From Yamagishiella unicocca (lineage: Eukaryota; Chlorophyta; Chlorophyceae; Chlamydomonadales; Volvocaceae), in NCBI GenBank assembly GCA_003116995.1, contig BDSL01000013.1, forward strand, positions 1,426,001-1,490,000: a DNA stretch of 64,000 nucleotides, in the 5' to 3' direction. Positions 37,501 through 46,138 of this stretch are shown here, piece after piece (the stretch's first letter is position 1; every line of letters starts with the position of its first letter). Below the pieces are notes generated by a model. The model was not told where the DNA came from and ran no database searches. It worked only from the letters and a program-made list of their open reading frames with translations. Made by a program: the position numbers and the translations under genes.

Positions 37501-37840
37501 TCGTCGTCCCCCCAAACCCACCCAGCATGCATCTCAAAACGCCTGTTCTAAACGGTTTTTTTCGGGCATCCACGGGTCTTCCTCGAAACCCCCCAAACCC
37601 ACCCCGCATCTGCCGGCCCTCGCGCCGCGGTGCCCCTCTCCCCACGCCCTATGTCGTTTACTCAAGTAGCTCTCGCCACCTCCCCACGCCCCCCCCCCGC
37701 GGTTTTTATACACCCCCCCGCAGGTCCAGCCCGACTTCACCACCGACTCGGAGTGCGTGGCCACCTACAAGGGCGCGGCCTTCACCACCACCGCGGGCCC
37801 CGTCAAGGTGGCCAGCATCGTGGGGGCCAGCATCAAGTAG
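28600..37840 (+). CDS. Methionyl-tRNA synthetase, GST-like N-terminus and EMAPII-like C-terminus
   Basis: Charges tRNA-Met; cytosolic type. Exons: 28600-28939, 29928-30335, 30656-30804, 31000-31120, 31455-31607, 32264-32416, 32718-32810, 33164-33332, 33617-33782, 34053-34155, 34516-34611, 34816-34879, 35109-35343, 35674-36079, 36546-36695, 37074-37196, 37724-37840; about 1014 aa. Exon 1 and early exon 2 encode a GST_C-like domain ([35 protein letters not shown]). The catalytic core carries the HIGH equivalent PHLGN (about 208), zinc-type Cys pairs (CPKC, CDGC), [11 protein letters not shown] and KFSKS (about 523). After the anticodon-binding region, a Lys/Glu/Ala repeat linker leads to an EMAPII-like OB fold ([24 protein letters not shown]). 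Within exon 1 the frame changes by one base near 28741, so that exon may be frameshifted or contain a sequence error. From exon 2 on every junction keeps phase. Start at 28600 is tentative. Confidence 0.92.
30360..30407 (+). repeat. GGTT microsatellite in a MetRS intron
   Basis: About eleven tandem GGTT units with one GATT interruption, some 25 bases after the donor at 30335. Confidence 0.9.
31211..31295 (+). repeat. Dispersed repeat R1, full-length sense copy in MetRS intron
   Basis: Begins CCAGTGCTCCAGCGTGCGCC and continues through GACCATGCGCCAACCATCCTG to a GGCGGTTTTCACG end. It matches the reverse complement of the copies at 31685-31771 and 59412-59494 over its whole length, which defines an element of about 85 bases. 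Confidence 0.8.
31310..31328 (+). repeat. CA microsatellite between two dispersed repeats
   Basis: About nine CA units after a poly-C run, lying between the R1 and R2 copies of the same intron (31121-31454). Confidence 0.85.
31329..31440 (+). repeat. Dispersed repeat R2, sense copy ending next to a splice acceptor
   Basis: Contains CCAGTTCTCCAGCATGCATC, then AAACGGTTTTTTCTCGCAT and GGGTCTTCCTCGAA. It is closely matched at 37521 and 57566, and inverted at 38001, 47250 and 56097. The copy ends 14 bases before the acceptor at 31454. Confidence 0.8.
31685..31771 (-). repeat. Dispersed repeat R1, full-length antisense copy
   Basis: Read on the minus strand it begins CCAGTGCTCCAGCATGCGCC and ends with an AAACGGTT block, like the copy at 31211. 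It lies about 80 bases after the donor at 31607, in the intron 31608-32263. That intron also holds a short R2-type end (GAGACCCGTGGATGCC) at about 31624-31640 and a sense R1 at 32193. Confidence 0.8.
32193..32237 (+). repeat. Dispersed repeat R1, partial sense copy near a splice acceptor
   Basis: CCATGCGCCAACTATCCTGC followed by a variant of the CGTAAACGGTT block. It ends about 27 bases before the MetRS acceptor at 32263. Confidence 0.75.
33811..33855 (+). repeat. Degenerate G/T-rich telomere-like repeat in a MetRS intron
   Basis: Variants of GGGTTGGGGTTAGGGTTGGA are repeated about seven times directly after the donor region of the intron 33783-34052. Confidence 0.7.
37521..37590 (+). repeat. 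Dispersed repeat R2, sense copy in the last MetRS intron
   Basis: CCCAGCATGCATCTCAAAAC, then CTAAACGGTTTTTTTCGGGC and CACGGGTCTTCCTCGAAACC, matching R2 at 31329 and 57566. It lies in the intron 37197-37723 and ends about 130 bases before the acceptor. Confidence 0.8.
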
Positions 37841-38000
37841 GGGGGGGGGCGAGACGCCAAGCAGGGTGGTGAGGGCGGCTGCTGGGGTCCTGGCTAGATC
37901 TGTGTGGGCCTTGTGGGTCTTATGGTAGTGTGGTACAGCACGGGCCGCGGCCAGCTCCACGGGGCCGCGGCTGAAGCCCGTGAGGGGCCTGGAGGGTTGT

Positions 38001-38061
38001 GGGGAAGACCCGTGAATGCGAGAAAAACCGTTTAGGACGGACGTTTTGAGATGCATCTGGA
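38001..38061 (-). repeat. Dispersed repeat R2, inverted copy downstream of MetRS
   Basis: GAAGACCCGTGAATGCGAGA, AAACCGTTTAGGAC and GTTTTGAGATGCATCTGGA are the reverse complement of R2. It is one of the few copies outside an annotated intron and may lie in the MetRS 3' UTR. Confidence 0.8.
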
Positions 38062-38500
38062 GGGAGGGTGGGCGGCACCTTCGCGGCTGTGGTGTGCCGA
38101 GCCCGTGCGCTGTGGCGGCGGCGCTTTCTGCTGACGTCCTTTTTTGGCGGCTTGTTTGCGTGGATGATGTAGGTAGGTAGGTAGGTACGGTGGGTGTGAG
38201 CTGGCGGGGGTGGCATCGGCACCAGCTGCTACTGCTGCTGCGTGCATTCGTGAGCTGATGGGGCATGGGTAGAAGCGCATAGCCGCGGTGTGGAATGCTG
38301 ATCAAGGGCCATTAGTGCCGGGGCGGAGGCAAACGATGTCGGGTGAGGTGATGGGATAGCGTCGTCGTTAGGAGGGCCGCGCAGAGGCGGGCCCGAAACC
38401 GGCGGGGATACTGTTGACCCGCAGCGGGGTTCATGCCAGCACTGCAGACATGGTGCTGAGAATGGAGGCAACCCATTTTGGTCGCTGGGTGTGCGGAAGG

Positions 38501-38505
38501 TGTAA
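38501..38505 (+). terminator. Candidate TGTAA polyadenylation signal for MetRS
   Basis: First clear plus-strand TGTAA after the MetRS stop, 660 bases downstream. Confidence 0.45.
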
Positions 38506-39128
38506 GGCTGCGAGGCGTCAGGCGCCTTCACGATAGGATGCGTCATGTGGGGGCATCCTGTTGGGGCGCACCCAACAGGCCCACGGGGCACCGAAGATCG
38601 AGGATGCCCTGTACAGTACGCCCGAACGGACAGGTTGGTGAACCATGCAGTACGCTTGTGTGCGCATCGTTTGGATGGCATGAAGAGCGAAGGCGTGGGT
38701 GCGTGCGGCGTGAGCAACAGCGCCTTGGGGCTCCTGACGATACTCAGGGGTGTGGCTTACTGTCGCGAAGTCCCAAATTAAAGGAACTTTGAAGTGTTTG
38801 GTCCTGAGACGCTTCAATCGCGATATGGCCAGGCGATTTACCGATTTTTCACCGGAAGGGATGCATGAATGTACCCTTTTGCGCTGCTTCCGATGGTATC
38901 GGCATATGGATTGTGCCAGTATACGATAATCTTCAGCTGGAGTTGCGATCGGGCTAATGACCATGTAATTATGTGCATGCTCGTCCAACATGACATCGTA
39001 GAGATTCGGACACCTTCGCAAGACTGGTTGACTTTAGGGCACAGTTTAGTTGTCAAACTACAGAAGTGACCAATCGCCAAAGCGAGACGAACCAAGTGAT
39101 TGCCAGCAGGCTGCAAGCATAGACAACC

Positions 39129-42100
39129 ATGCAGACGTCCGTCGCGCAGGGCACTGTGCGGAAGGCCCCTGCCGGCCCCTACCGCCGCAGTCTCAGGAGG
39201 TCAACCCTGCGTGTAAATGCAGCTGTCAACGTGGAGCAATTGAAGGCCTGCAGGGAGGAGCTGTTCAACTACATTAACAGCCGCGGCTGCAACCCCATCA
39301 TCGTTCGTCTCGGATGGCATGATAGCGGCACATACAACAAGGTGCGGCGGGATTTGGCCTTGTATGGCCCGGCTAGATTGGTAACGCCAACCACTACCTG
39401 GTGCGAGATCTTACGTGTGCTTCAACTGGGCGCAGGAAGTCGCTGAGTGGCCTGTGCACGGCGGCGCCACAGGATCCATCCGCTTCAGGCCCGAAATTGA
39501 CCACGCGGCAAACAAGGGTGAGCTACCGAGCTCGGCAAACAGAGTCGCGGCTCTCGGAAATGTGTCGCTGCGGTCACCGGTCGCCACCACGAGGCCCGTA
39601 CCGCCGCAAGCCTCCTCGCATTTACGTAACGATTGGATGCAGCACAATCCAGCCCTCCGATCTGCCTCAAAAAACAACCTACAGCGGGTGGACCGCCTGT
39701 GGTCACCGGAATCCGCCTAACGCCGGAAGCCACCTGCCAGGGCAGCGCCCCGTCCCGCTATCCTCCAACGGGCATCCGATCTCCCTCCCTGGACTGCGCA
39801 GGACTCGCCATCGCCCTGGGCATTCTGGGCCCGATCAAGAAGAGGTACCCGGATGTCACCCATGCTGACCTGGTACGGCAAACACTGGGCGTAGGCGGGG
39901 CATCCTCGGGCGCACGGGATGGCACGAGCTGCGTGGGACCTGTCCTGTAAATCTGGGACAATTCGGGGGCCGCGATGCGATGCGCCAATCAAGGCCTGCA
40001 ACCCCTGCAACTGGGCCTTTCCACCAGGGCGTCCGCTCCTTGCCTTGCCCTCCCAACGGCCCAGCCCGGCAGCTCCCTTTCAGGCAGAAGCCATATGACC
40101 CCCTAAAATGGTGTTAACAGGATCCGCACCGTCCCCTCTTCCCAACGCCCTCTTCCCCGCTGTGCCGCTGCAGTTCCAGATGGCTTCCGCGGTGGCTGTG
40201 GAGGTGGGTGCGAAGGGATTGTCGTCGAGCACCGGAAACAATCGGAGATACTCGTTAGAGGTCAGATTATTTACTCCTCTTTGGTGTCGATCTCAAGAGC
40301 TGCATCCGCGCAATGAAACGCCCGCAGCGGCGCCTGCGCGGCGGTCGTGTGGCTGCAGCAGCGGCAGTCGTGTGACGTATCTTGTCCCCCCGGTCTCTCT
40401 CAGCGCCCTCCCCCTCCCCCTCCCCCTCCTGGCGACCTCCTCAGGCTGCCGGTGGCCCCAAGATCCCGATGCGCTACGGCCGCAGAGACGCGACCGGCCC
40501 CGCAGACTGCCCGCCCGACGGCAACCTGCCCGGTGAGTGGGTTGAGGAGAACCCCCCGACTACCGGTATGCACGAGCTTCATTTCCCGTGTCGAGTAAGC
40601 GGTTCTTTTCTGTAACCCACCCCCCGTGGGGTGGGTGGGTGTTAAATTAGCAGCCCGCCTGGTGGTGTGGAGCTGGCCCTGCCGCCACTCCCCCACAGCC
40701 CGATCAAGTAGTGTGAGTAATCACTTAGTTCGCGGGCCTCCTTACCCTCCCCTGCCCTGCCCGGCCCTGCCCGGGCCCAACACGTCGGTCGCAGGCGCCG
40801 CACATCCCTTCGCCGACGGAAGCGCCACTCCCGCCGAGCACCTCCGCCGCGTGTTCTACCGCATGGGCCTGGAGGACAAGGACATAGTGGTGCTCAGCGG
40901 GGGACACACGCTGGGGCGCGCGCGACCGGACCGCTCCGGCTTCGGTGAGCGGCGGCAAGGGGGGTGCAGGAGGCGGAAGCGGATAGCGTTGCGACCGAAG
41001 CAGCGGTGGTGTATAATATAGTGGCGAAGTTGGGGGGAAAAGACAGTGCCGGTGGCAGTGGTGGCGATGGTGGACAGTTGATGGCGGTGCTAGGGCTCGC
41101 GGCGGTTCCCTCAGCTCCCCTCGGACACCCTGCCAGCCTATGGGACCACCACCTACACAGCTACACTCGCGGCAAGGCATGCGTACCGACGGCCCCACCG
41201 TCCGCCTGGTGTGTACCAAGCATTTCCTGTTCAGTTTTCCTTTTCAGAGCCGACCCACTGGTTTCACTTCCCTTTTCAGTGCCGACCCACGCGTTTCGTT
41301 TCCTCTCGCACCCCCTGGCGGTTGCACGACCGCCCCACAACAAGCCTTCCCCCCTTCAGCTACCTCCTCTCCCCCGGCGCCCTCCTCCTCCCCTCCCCCA
41401 GGCGCTACGAGCACCAAGTACACCGCCGTGGGTCCCGGCGTCTCCACCGCCAGCCCCAGCGGTGCACCCGACCGGCCGGTGACCGCCAAGCCGGTTGGCA
41501 CTCAGGGCACCAGCTGGACCGTCAACTGGCTGGAGTTCGACAACAGCTACTTTAAGGAGGTGCGCGGGGGTAACAAAAAAAATAAAATAACCGGTAACTA
41601 GACTGGGGAAAGACGCGCTCCCGCGGGGGCGTGGCGAAAAACATGGGGGATTGCATAAAAGAATTCGTTGACTCGACATGGGAAGTGTAGTGGATGCATA
41701 GCCTTCGGACACCTGGAAGCGCGCAGGGGGGAACCGCGCTCTCGCGGGGGCGTGGCGAAGAAACCCGTGGGTGCGACACATGGTGGGGAAGCGGTGGAGG
41801 GGACGGTGTAGGTCGTTGCGGGAGGCGAGGCGTGGGGTTTAAAGAGAACCCGCGGCGGGGGGGAGAAGCAGTGGGCTGGTGGGTGGTGGTTTGCCTGTGT
41901 AGGACGTGGTGGGTACTGAGTACCGGAGGAGGGAGGGGCAGCAGTCGTCAAGGGTGCGCTGGCCGAGGCCGGGGGCGGACAATCTGTTGTAAGGCAGTCT
42001 GTGGAAGGGTGCTGGGGCGCCGTGTATGGCTTCCATTGTCGCAACGTGCCGCGGGCAAGGGGCGAAGGGAGGAGGGCGGCAGGGGAGGCTAAAACCGGAG

Positions 42101-42769
42101 AGCATGTGAGCCTCCCCCAACGGCGTGTCCTGCCGCCACCGCCGCTGCCCCACCTCAGATCAAGGCCAAGCGCGACTCGGACCTGCTGGTGCTGCCCACG
42201 GATGCATGCATCTTCGAGGACGAGGCGTTCCGGTGAGTGCGAGGCCCCGGTAGGGCGCCACACCGCAACCAGTAGGCCGCCACACTGCAACGCCGAAAGG
42301 CCGCGTCCTGCCCCTTGTACTGGGACCTCAACACGTCGTGTGTGTCCCAGATCTCGCGATGCCGCTGCACACATGCAGCCGATGCCGCTATGCCGCCGCG
42401 CACGTGCAGCCGAGGTCATTCCGCTGCTGTGTAGTTAAGAGTGCATGCGGGAGCGTGGAACGCCTTGCAACACCTCGCAACGTTTTGTTTTTGGCGAACC
42501 ACTGCTCGGCAAAGTGTTTTAACGCACGCACCAGTCCTGTGTACACTGGGTTTGAACTTTGAAGGGGCCACTGCTGGCCACCCACCCACACCGCGCTACC
42601 GTGGCCCCCGCTCACCTCCGCGGCCGACAACGCGTCCTCTCCGCGCAGGCCCTACGCGGAGAAGTACGCGGCCGACAACGCGGCCTTCTTCGCCGACTAT
42701 GCCTTGTCGCATCAGAAGCTGTCGGAGCTGGGGGCGCAGTGGGAGGAGGGTGCACCGGTCACCATCTGA
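39129..42769 (+). CDS. APX1: Ascorbate peroxidase, probably plastid-targeted
   Basis: Class I haem peroxidase that reduces hydrogen peroxide with ascorbate. Exons: 39129-39341, 39436-39517, 39802-39872, 40174-40203, 40445-40532, 40795-40944, 41402-41559, 42159-42232, 42649-42769; 328 aa, all in phase, close to the Chlamydomonas APX1 length. The first 30 or so residues are basic and Ser/Thr-rich, with no acidic residue, like a transit peptide. The distal haem pocket reads [10 protein letters not shown] (Arg60, Trp63, His64). The proximal His199 sits in [19 protein letters not shown]. The C-terminal lobe has [16 protein letters not shown] and [13 protein letters not shown]. No C-terminal membrane helix is present, so a soluble stromal form is likely (inference). 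The 30-base exon 40174-40203 is supported by [10 protein letters not shown], a conserved block. Confidence 0.95.
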
Positions 42770-43185
42770 GAGTGCGGCCGGCGTGTGCCTGGCCGGGGGG
42801 TCCCAGTGTGAGCACAGGCGCACGTGGGCGCATGGTGGTTGCTGAGTCAGCACGCGACGACGACGACCGCCACGTGTGGGAGGCGAAGTGGTTGGTCATG
42901 TTCGGTGCGCGACGGCTGGCAGCAGGAGAGAGGTTGAACGAAGGGCGCTGAGGATAGCGCCGGTGAGCACCGACGAAACGAAGGAATGCTATGTGCGCGT
43001 GCTATCCGGACCTTCCGGTGATATTCCAGATGTCGCTCGTGCCGTACAGTATATATAGGAAGTATCGTTTATTTTTGCTGGTCTTTATGTGGTGCTGCCG
43101 CAGCCCAGCATCTACTGGCTGAGGCAGTTTGTGGCTATTTGAACCTCCTTGAACGAACCTTTGAAGCATCCAAATCGTGGTTATG

Positions 43186-43190
43186 TTACA
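43186..43190 (-). terminator. Candidate TGTAA polyadenylation signal for the Kunitz gene
   Basis: TGTAA on the minus strand, about 330 bases past the stop at 43523. Confidence 0.5.
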
Positions 43191-43250
43191 CCATGCATAT
43201 CAACGTCCGTGGCTCTCACTCCCATCGCTTCGTCGCGGACCAACTCAGGG

Positions 43251-43255
43251 TGTAA
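43251..43255 (+). terminator. Candidate TGTAA polyadenylation signal for APX
   Basis: Plus-strand TGTAA about 480 bases past the APX stop, beyond the opposing gene's own signal, implying overlapping convergent transcripts if both are used. Confidence 0.4.
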
Positions 43256-43522
43256 CTCCCTCAATTCCGACCGGCCGCAGCTCCTCCATTCGTCTCCTAA
43301 CCCCACCCCGGGGGGATCCCGACCCCTCCGACGCCACGGCCGGGGGCTTCAGCAACCCTCCGTCGATCGACCAACCCAAACCCGCTCGGCCGCGAATAAC
43401 TATATTACTTCGGCCGGAGCCTGGCGTGTACTAAGAGGGTGGGGAACTGAGGGGCGGACTCCGCCCCTGTATGCCCAAACCCACCCAGCCGCGAACTACT
43501 ACAACCAGCTCACGCGCTGCTG

Positions 43523-45406
43523 CTACAGCGCCACCCACGACAACAGCACTGCAGCGCCAGCCAGCGCCGCGCCAAACACCGCGGAACGCCCGCCCAGGGC
43601 ACCAGCCGAGCCGCTGTACGTGACTAATGCCGGCGTCGTGACACCTGCCCGCGGCGGCGGCGCCCCTGCGCCGCCGGCCCCCGGTGCCGCCGCTGCTCCA
43701 GACGGCGCAGGCGAGGGCGCCGGCTCAGATGCCGCCGCAGGCGAGGGGACCGGCGCCGGTTCCGGCGCCGCTGCTGCTGCTGCCGCCGCCGCCGGCACTG
43801 GTTCCGGAGCCGACGCCGGAGCCGGAGCCGACGCGGGGGCCGGGTCCGGGCTGGGCGCCTGGCCATCACTGGATTTGGACTCCCCCGGATTGGAATCCCC
43901 CGCACCGGGCCCCCCGCACTCCTCCTCGCACCGCTGCGTCGTTGCGAAGTTGTTGGCGTTGCCGCCGCACCCGCCGTACACGAACTTCTCGCAGGCCTTG
44001 GCGGCTCGGTTATAGCGGAAGCGCGCGAAGCTGCCCCGGCACACGCCCGTGTCCGCCGGCAGGCCGCACACGTCCTCGGCGGCGGCGGATTCCCCCGGCG
44101 CGAAGAGCCCCCCCGCTGCGTCGCCGTCGCTGATCTTCCCAGAGAGGGTGATCAGGGTCGATGGCAGAGTGCGATTGAGCTGCTTCAAGGCGCTGTCGCT
44201 GGCCGTTGCGTTGGCGGCGTTGGCAGCGGTGGTGGCATTGACGGGCGGCGCCGCGGCGGCGGCGGCGGCGGCTTGGCGCGCTGCGCCTGTGAGGAACAGG
44301 TCGGTGGCGTTCGCTGCAGTCGCATTATCTGGCGCCGGGGCTGCAGCAGAACCCGCAGGTTCGGGGGCTGCCGCAGGCGCGGGCGCGGGTGCGGGCGCGG
44401 GGCTGGACGGTGGAGTTTTCGGAGTTTGGGTTTCGGAGCTGATATTTGGGGCGGCTGCGTCCTGCTCGTCGGTGTCGTCCAGGTAGGCCTCTCCTACCGC
44501 GTCATCCGGAGTGGCTGACGTCGCGTCGTTTTGCGGGCGGGGCGGAGGCGCAGGCGCGAGCGCAGGGCGAGGGGGGTTACAATAAAAGAACCGGTAGGGC
44601 GAGGGGAGGGGGGTTCGTAAGGCCCTGCTAGCAGGCTGCGACTCCTGAGGAGGTGCGCAGGGTGGCATCGCGGAGTTCGTTTGCGGCCCCGCGGCGGCCC
44701 AAGGCTGGGCAGCGACTGTACTACGGTCAGGCAGGCGAGGAAACAACCAGGCGGCACCACCTCGTACCTGTTGCTGCTGCCGCTGCTGCAGGGCTTTCCG
44801 CAGCTTTGCTGTCCTCGGCCTCAGCTGGCGTGGGCGACTGCGCGGGTTCAGCGGAATCAGCTGGAGGCAGGGCGGGGCTCTGCGGCTGCTCCGGCCCAGG
44901 AGCACTGGAAGGAGCAGGGGCCGGGTCCGGGGCCGAGGCCGGGGTTGCCTCTGGCGACGGCGGCGTCGAGGAGGCTGGGGCTCCGCCGCCTCCTGCGCGG
45001 CGTCGTGCTAGTGCCTGCTCGATGAGCGAAGCCCCTCGACCTGAGATCTGGTTGGCCAGCTCAGCGGGGGAGGTGGCGGCTGGCTGCGCGGACCTGCGGT
45101 GCGGGGAGGGGGAGGGGCGCCGCGGTGGGGAGTGGCGTGAAAACCGTTGACACGAAAACGACAGGATAGTGGGCGCATGGTTGGGGAGGGGGAGGGGGAG
45201 GCGGGCGCTGGAGGTGCGGGCTGCGGTGACAGTGGTGGGGGCTGGTGGGGGGACGTGCGAGGTGTTGCAGGCCCGCGTAGGCTACAAGGTGGCCTCATGA
45301 TGCTAGCAGCCGCTCCGACCCACCCTGGAGTGGGCGCCAGGACGGCAAGCAGCAGCAGTGCTGCCGCGAGCCCGGGCAGGGCGGAGGCGCTGGAGGGCCG
45401 CCTCAT
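43523..45406 (-). CDS. Secreted Pro/Ala-rich protein with a Kunitz/BPTI domain, probably GPI-anchored
   Basis: Exons in coding order: 45406-45324, 45093-44768, 44514-43523; 466 aa, phases consistent. Residues 1-27 form a signal peptide (LAAALLLLAVLA). Residues 286-336 carry six cysteines spaced 8-15-7-12-3, exactly the BPTI pattern, with FVYGGCGGNANNF and an Arg directly after the second Cys at the P1 position, which predicts a trypsin-type inhibitor (inference). The flanks are long Pro/Ala-rich stretches of the hydroxyproline-rich glycoprotein type, with about seven N-glycosylation sequons. The C-terminus ends in a hydrophobic segment without basic tail (AALAGAAVLLSWVAL) after small residues SGSAG, as in GPI-anchored proteins. 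A cell-wall or surface role is likely. Intron 1 contains an R1 copy. Confidence 0.85.
45138..45182 (-). repeat. Dispersed repeat R1, partial copy, sense to the Kunitz gene
   Basis: On the minus strand it reads CCATGCGCCCACTATCCTGT, then an ACGGTTTTCACG end, as in other R1 copies. It lies in intron 1 (45094-45323) and ends about 45 bases before the acceptor in the direction of transcription. Confidence 0.75.
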
Positions 45407-46138
45407 GGTGTGCGGTGGAGGATTCGAGGGAAACCCGTGTGCGGTGGAGGAGGGGAAGGCGGTATGGGGAGCGTTGGGATGCCTGGCGGGGGCCTGGCGC
45501 CTGGCCTGCCTGGCGGGGCGAGGCTTCCAGCACAGGGTAGGACGGCGGAGGGCAGTCCTGGACGCGTGGCCTTGGCGGTCCCGTGGGTCTCTCCCGGCGA
45601 AACGATAAAAAGCAGGCAGAGCTTCACACAGGCGCTTAGGAAAAAATATCAAACTTTTACGAGCGATGTGGACGAGGGCTGCGTGCGCCTGTCTCTGCGT
45701 TTTCAGGCTGAGGGTCAGCAGCTGTGGAAAGTACGCAAGCGAACGAGGATGGTATGTCCTGCTGACGAGGGTGACGCCCTGGCAACGAAATTTGAGGCTG
45801 CGCGGTATCGCCGCACTTGATGGATGCTGATGGGTGCCGCTCGGGTGATGACAGGTGATGGTTGGCCTTTCACCGCCGCCGTACAGTTTACCGTTACGCC
45901 CGACCGGCCGCCCCACTCAGGTAGACCCTCGCCCGCCTGGGCCCCGCTTCCCCACACCTCGCCCACATGCACTCGCGCCCTGGCTAGCTCCCGCGGCCCC
46001 GCTCGGCTCCCCGCCCCCCCTCGCGAATGACTTCCATTCCTCCCCCGTGACCTCCCCACCCAGCGATCCCGAACGACGTCGACTGCGACAGCGAGCGGCG
46101 AACCGTCGCGCGCGAGCAGACAGCAGCCAGCCGGCATC
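45407..46138. promoter_or_regulatory. Divergent promoter region of the Kunitz and orphan secreted genes
   Basis: This 732-base spacer separates starts at 45406 (-) and 46139 (+). Both proteins begin with signal peptides, so co-regulation of surface or secreted proteins from a shared region is possible (inference). A lower-GC stretch lies at about 45600-45720. A partial R2-type end (GAGGGAAACCCGTGTGCGG) occurs at about 45427. Confidence 0.5.

Larger units (their letters stand above)
37841..39128. other. Intergenic region between MetRS and ascorbate peroxidase
   Basis: Same-strand spacer of 1.3 kb. It contains an inverted R2 copy at 38001-38061, a plus-strand TGTAA at 38501-38505 that probably ends the MetRS transcript, and the APX promoter towards the right. 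GC falls after about 38800. No conserved coding block was seen. Confidence 0.6.
42770..43522. other. Convergent 3' region of APX and the Kunitz gene
   Basis: Between two stop codons. A minus-strand TGTAA at 43186-43190 suits the Kunitz gene and a plus-strand TGTAA at 43251-43255 suits APX, so the two 3' UTRs may overlap. No coding signal was seen. Confidence 0.5.
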
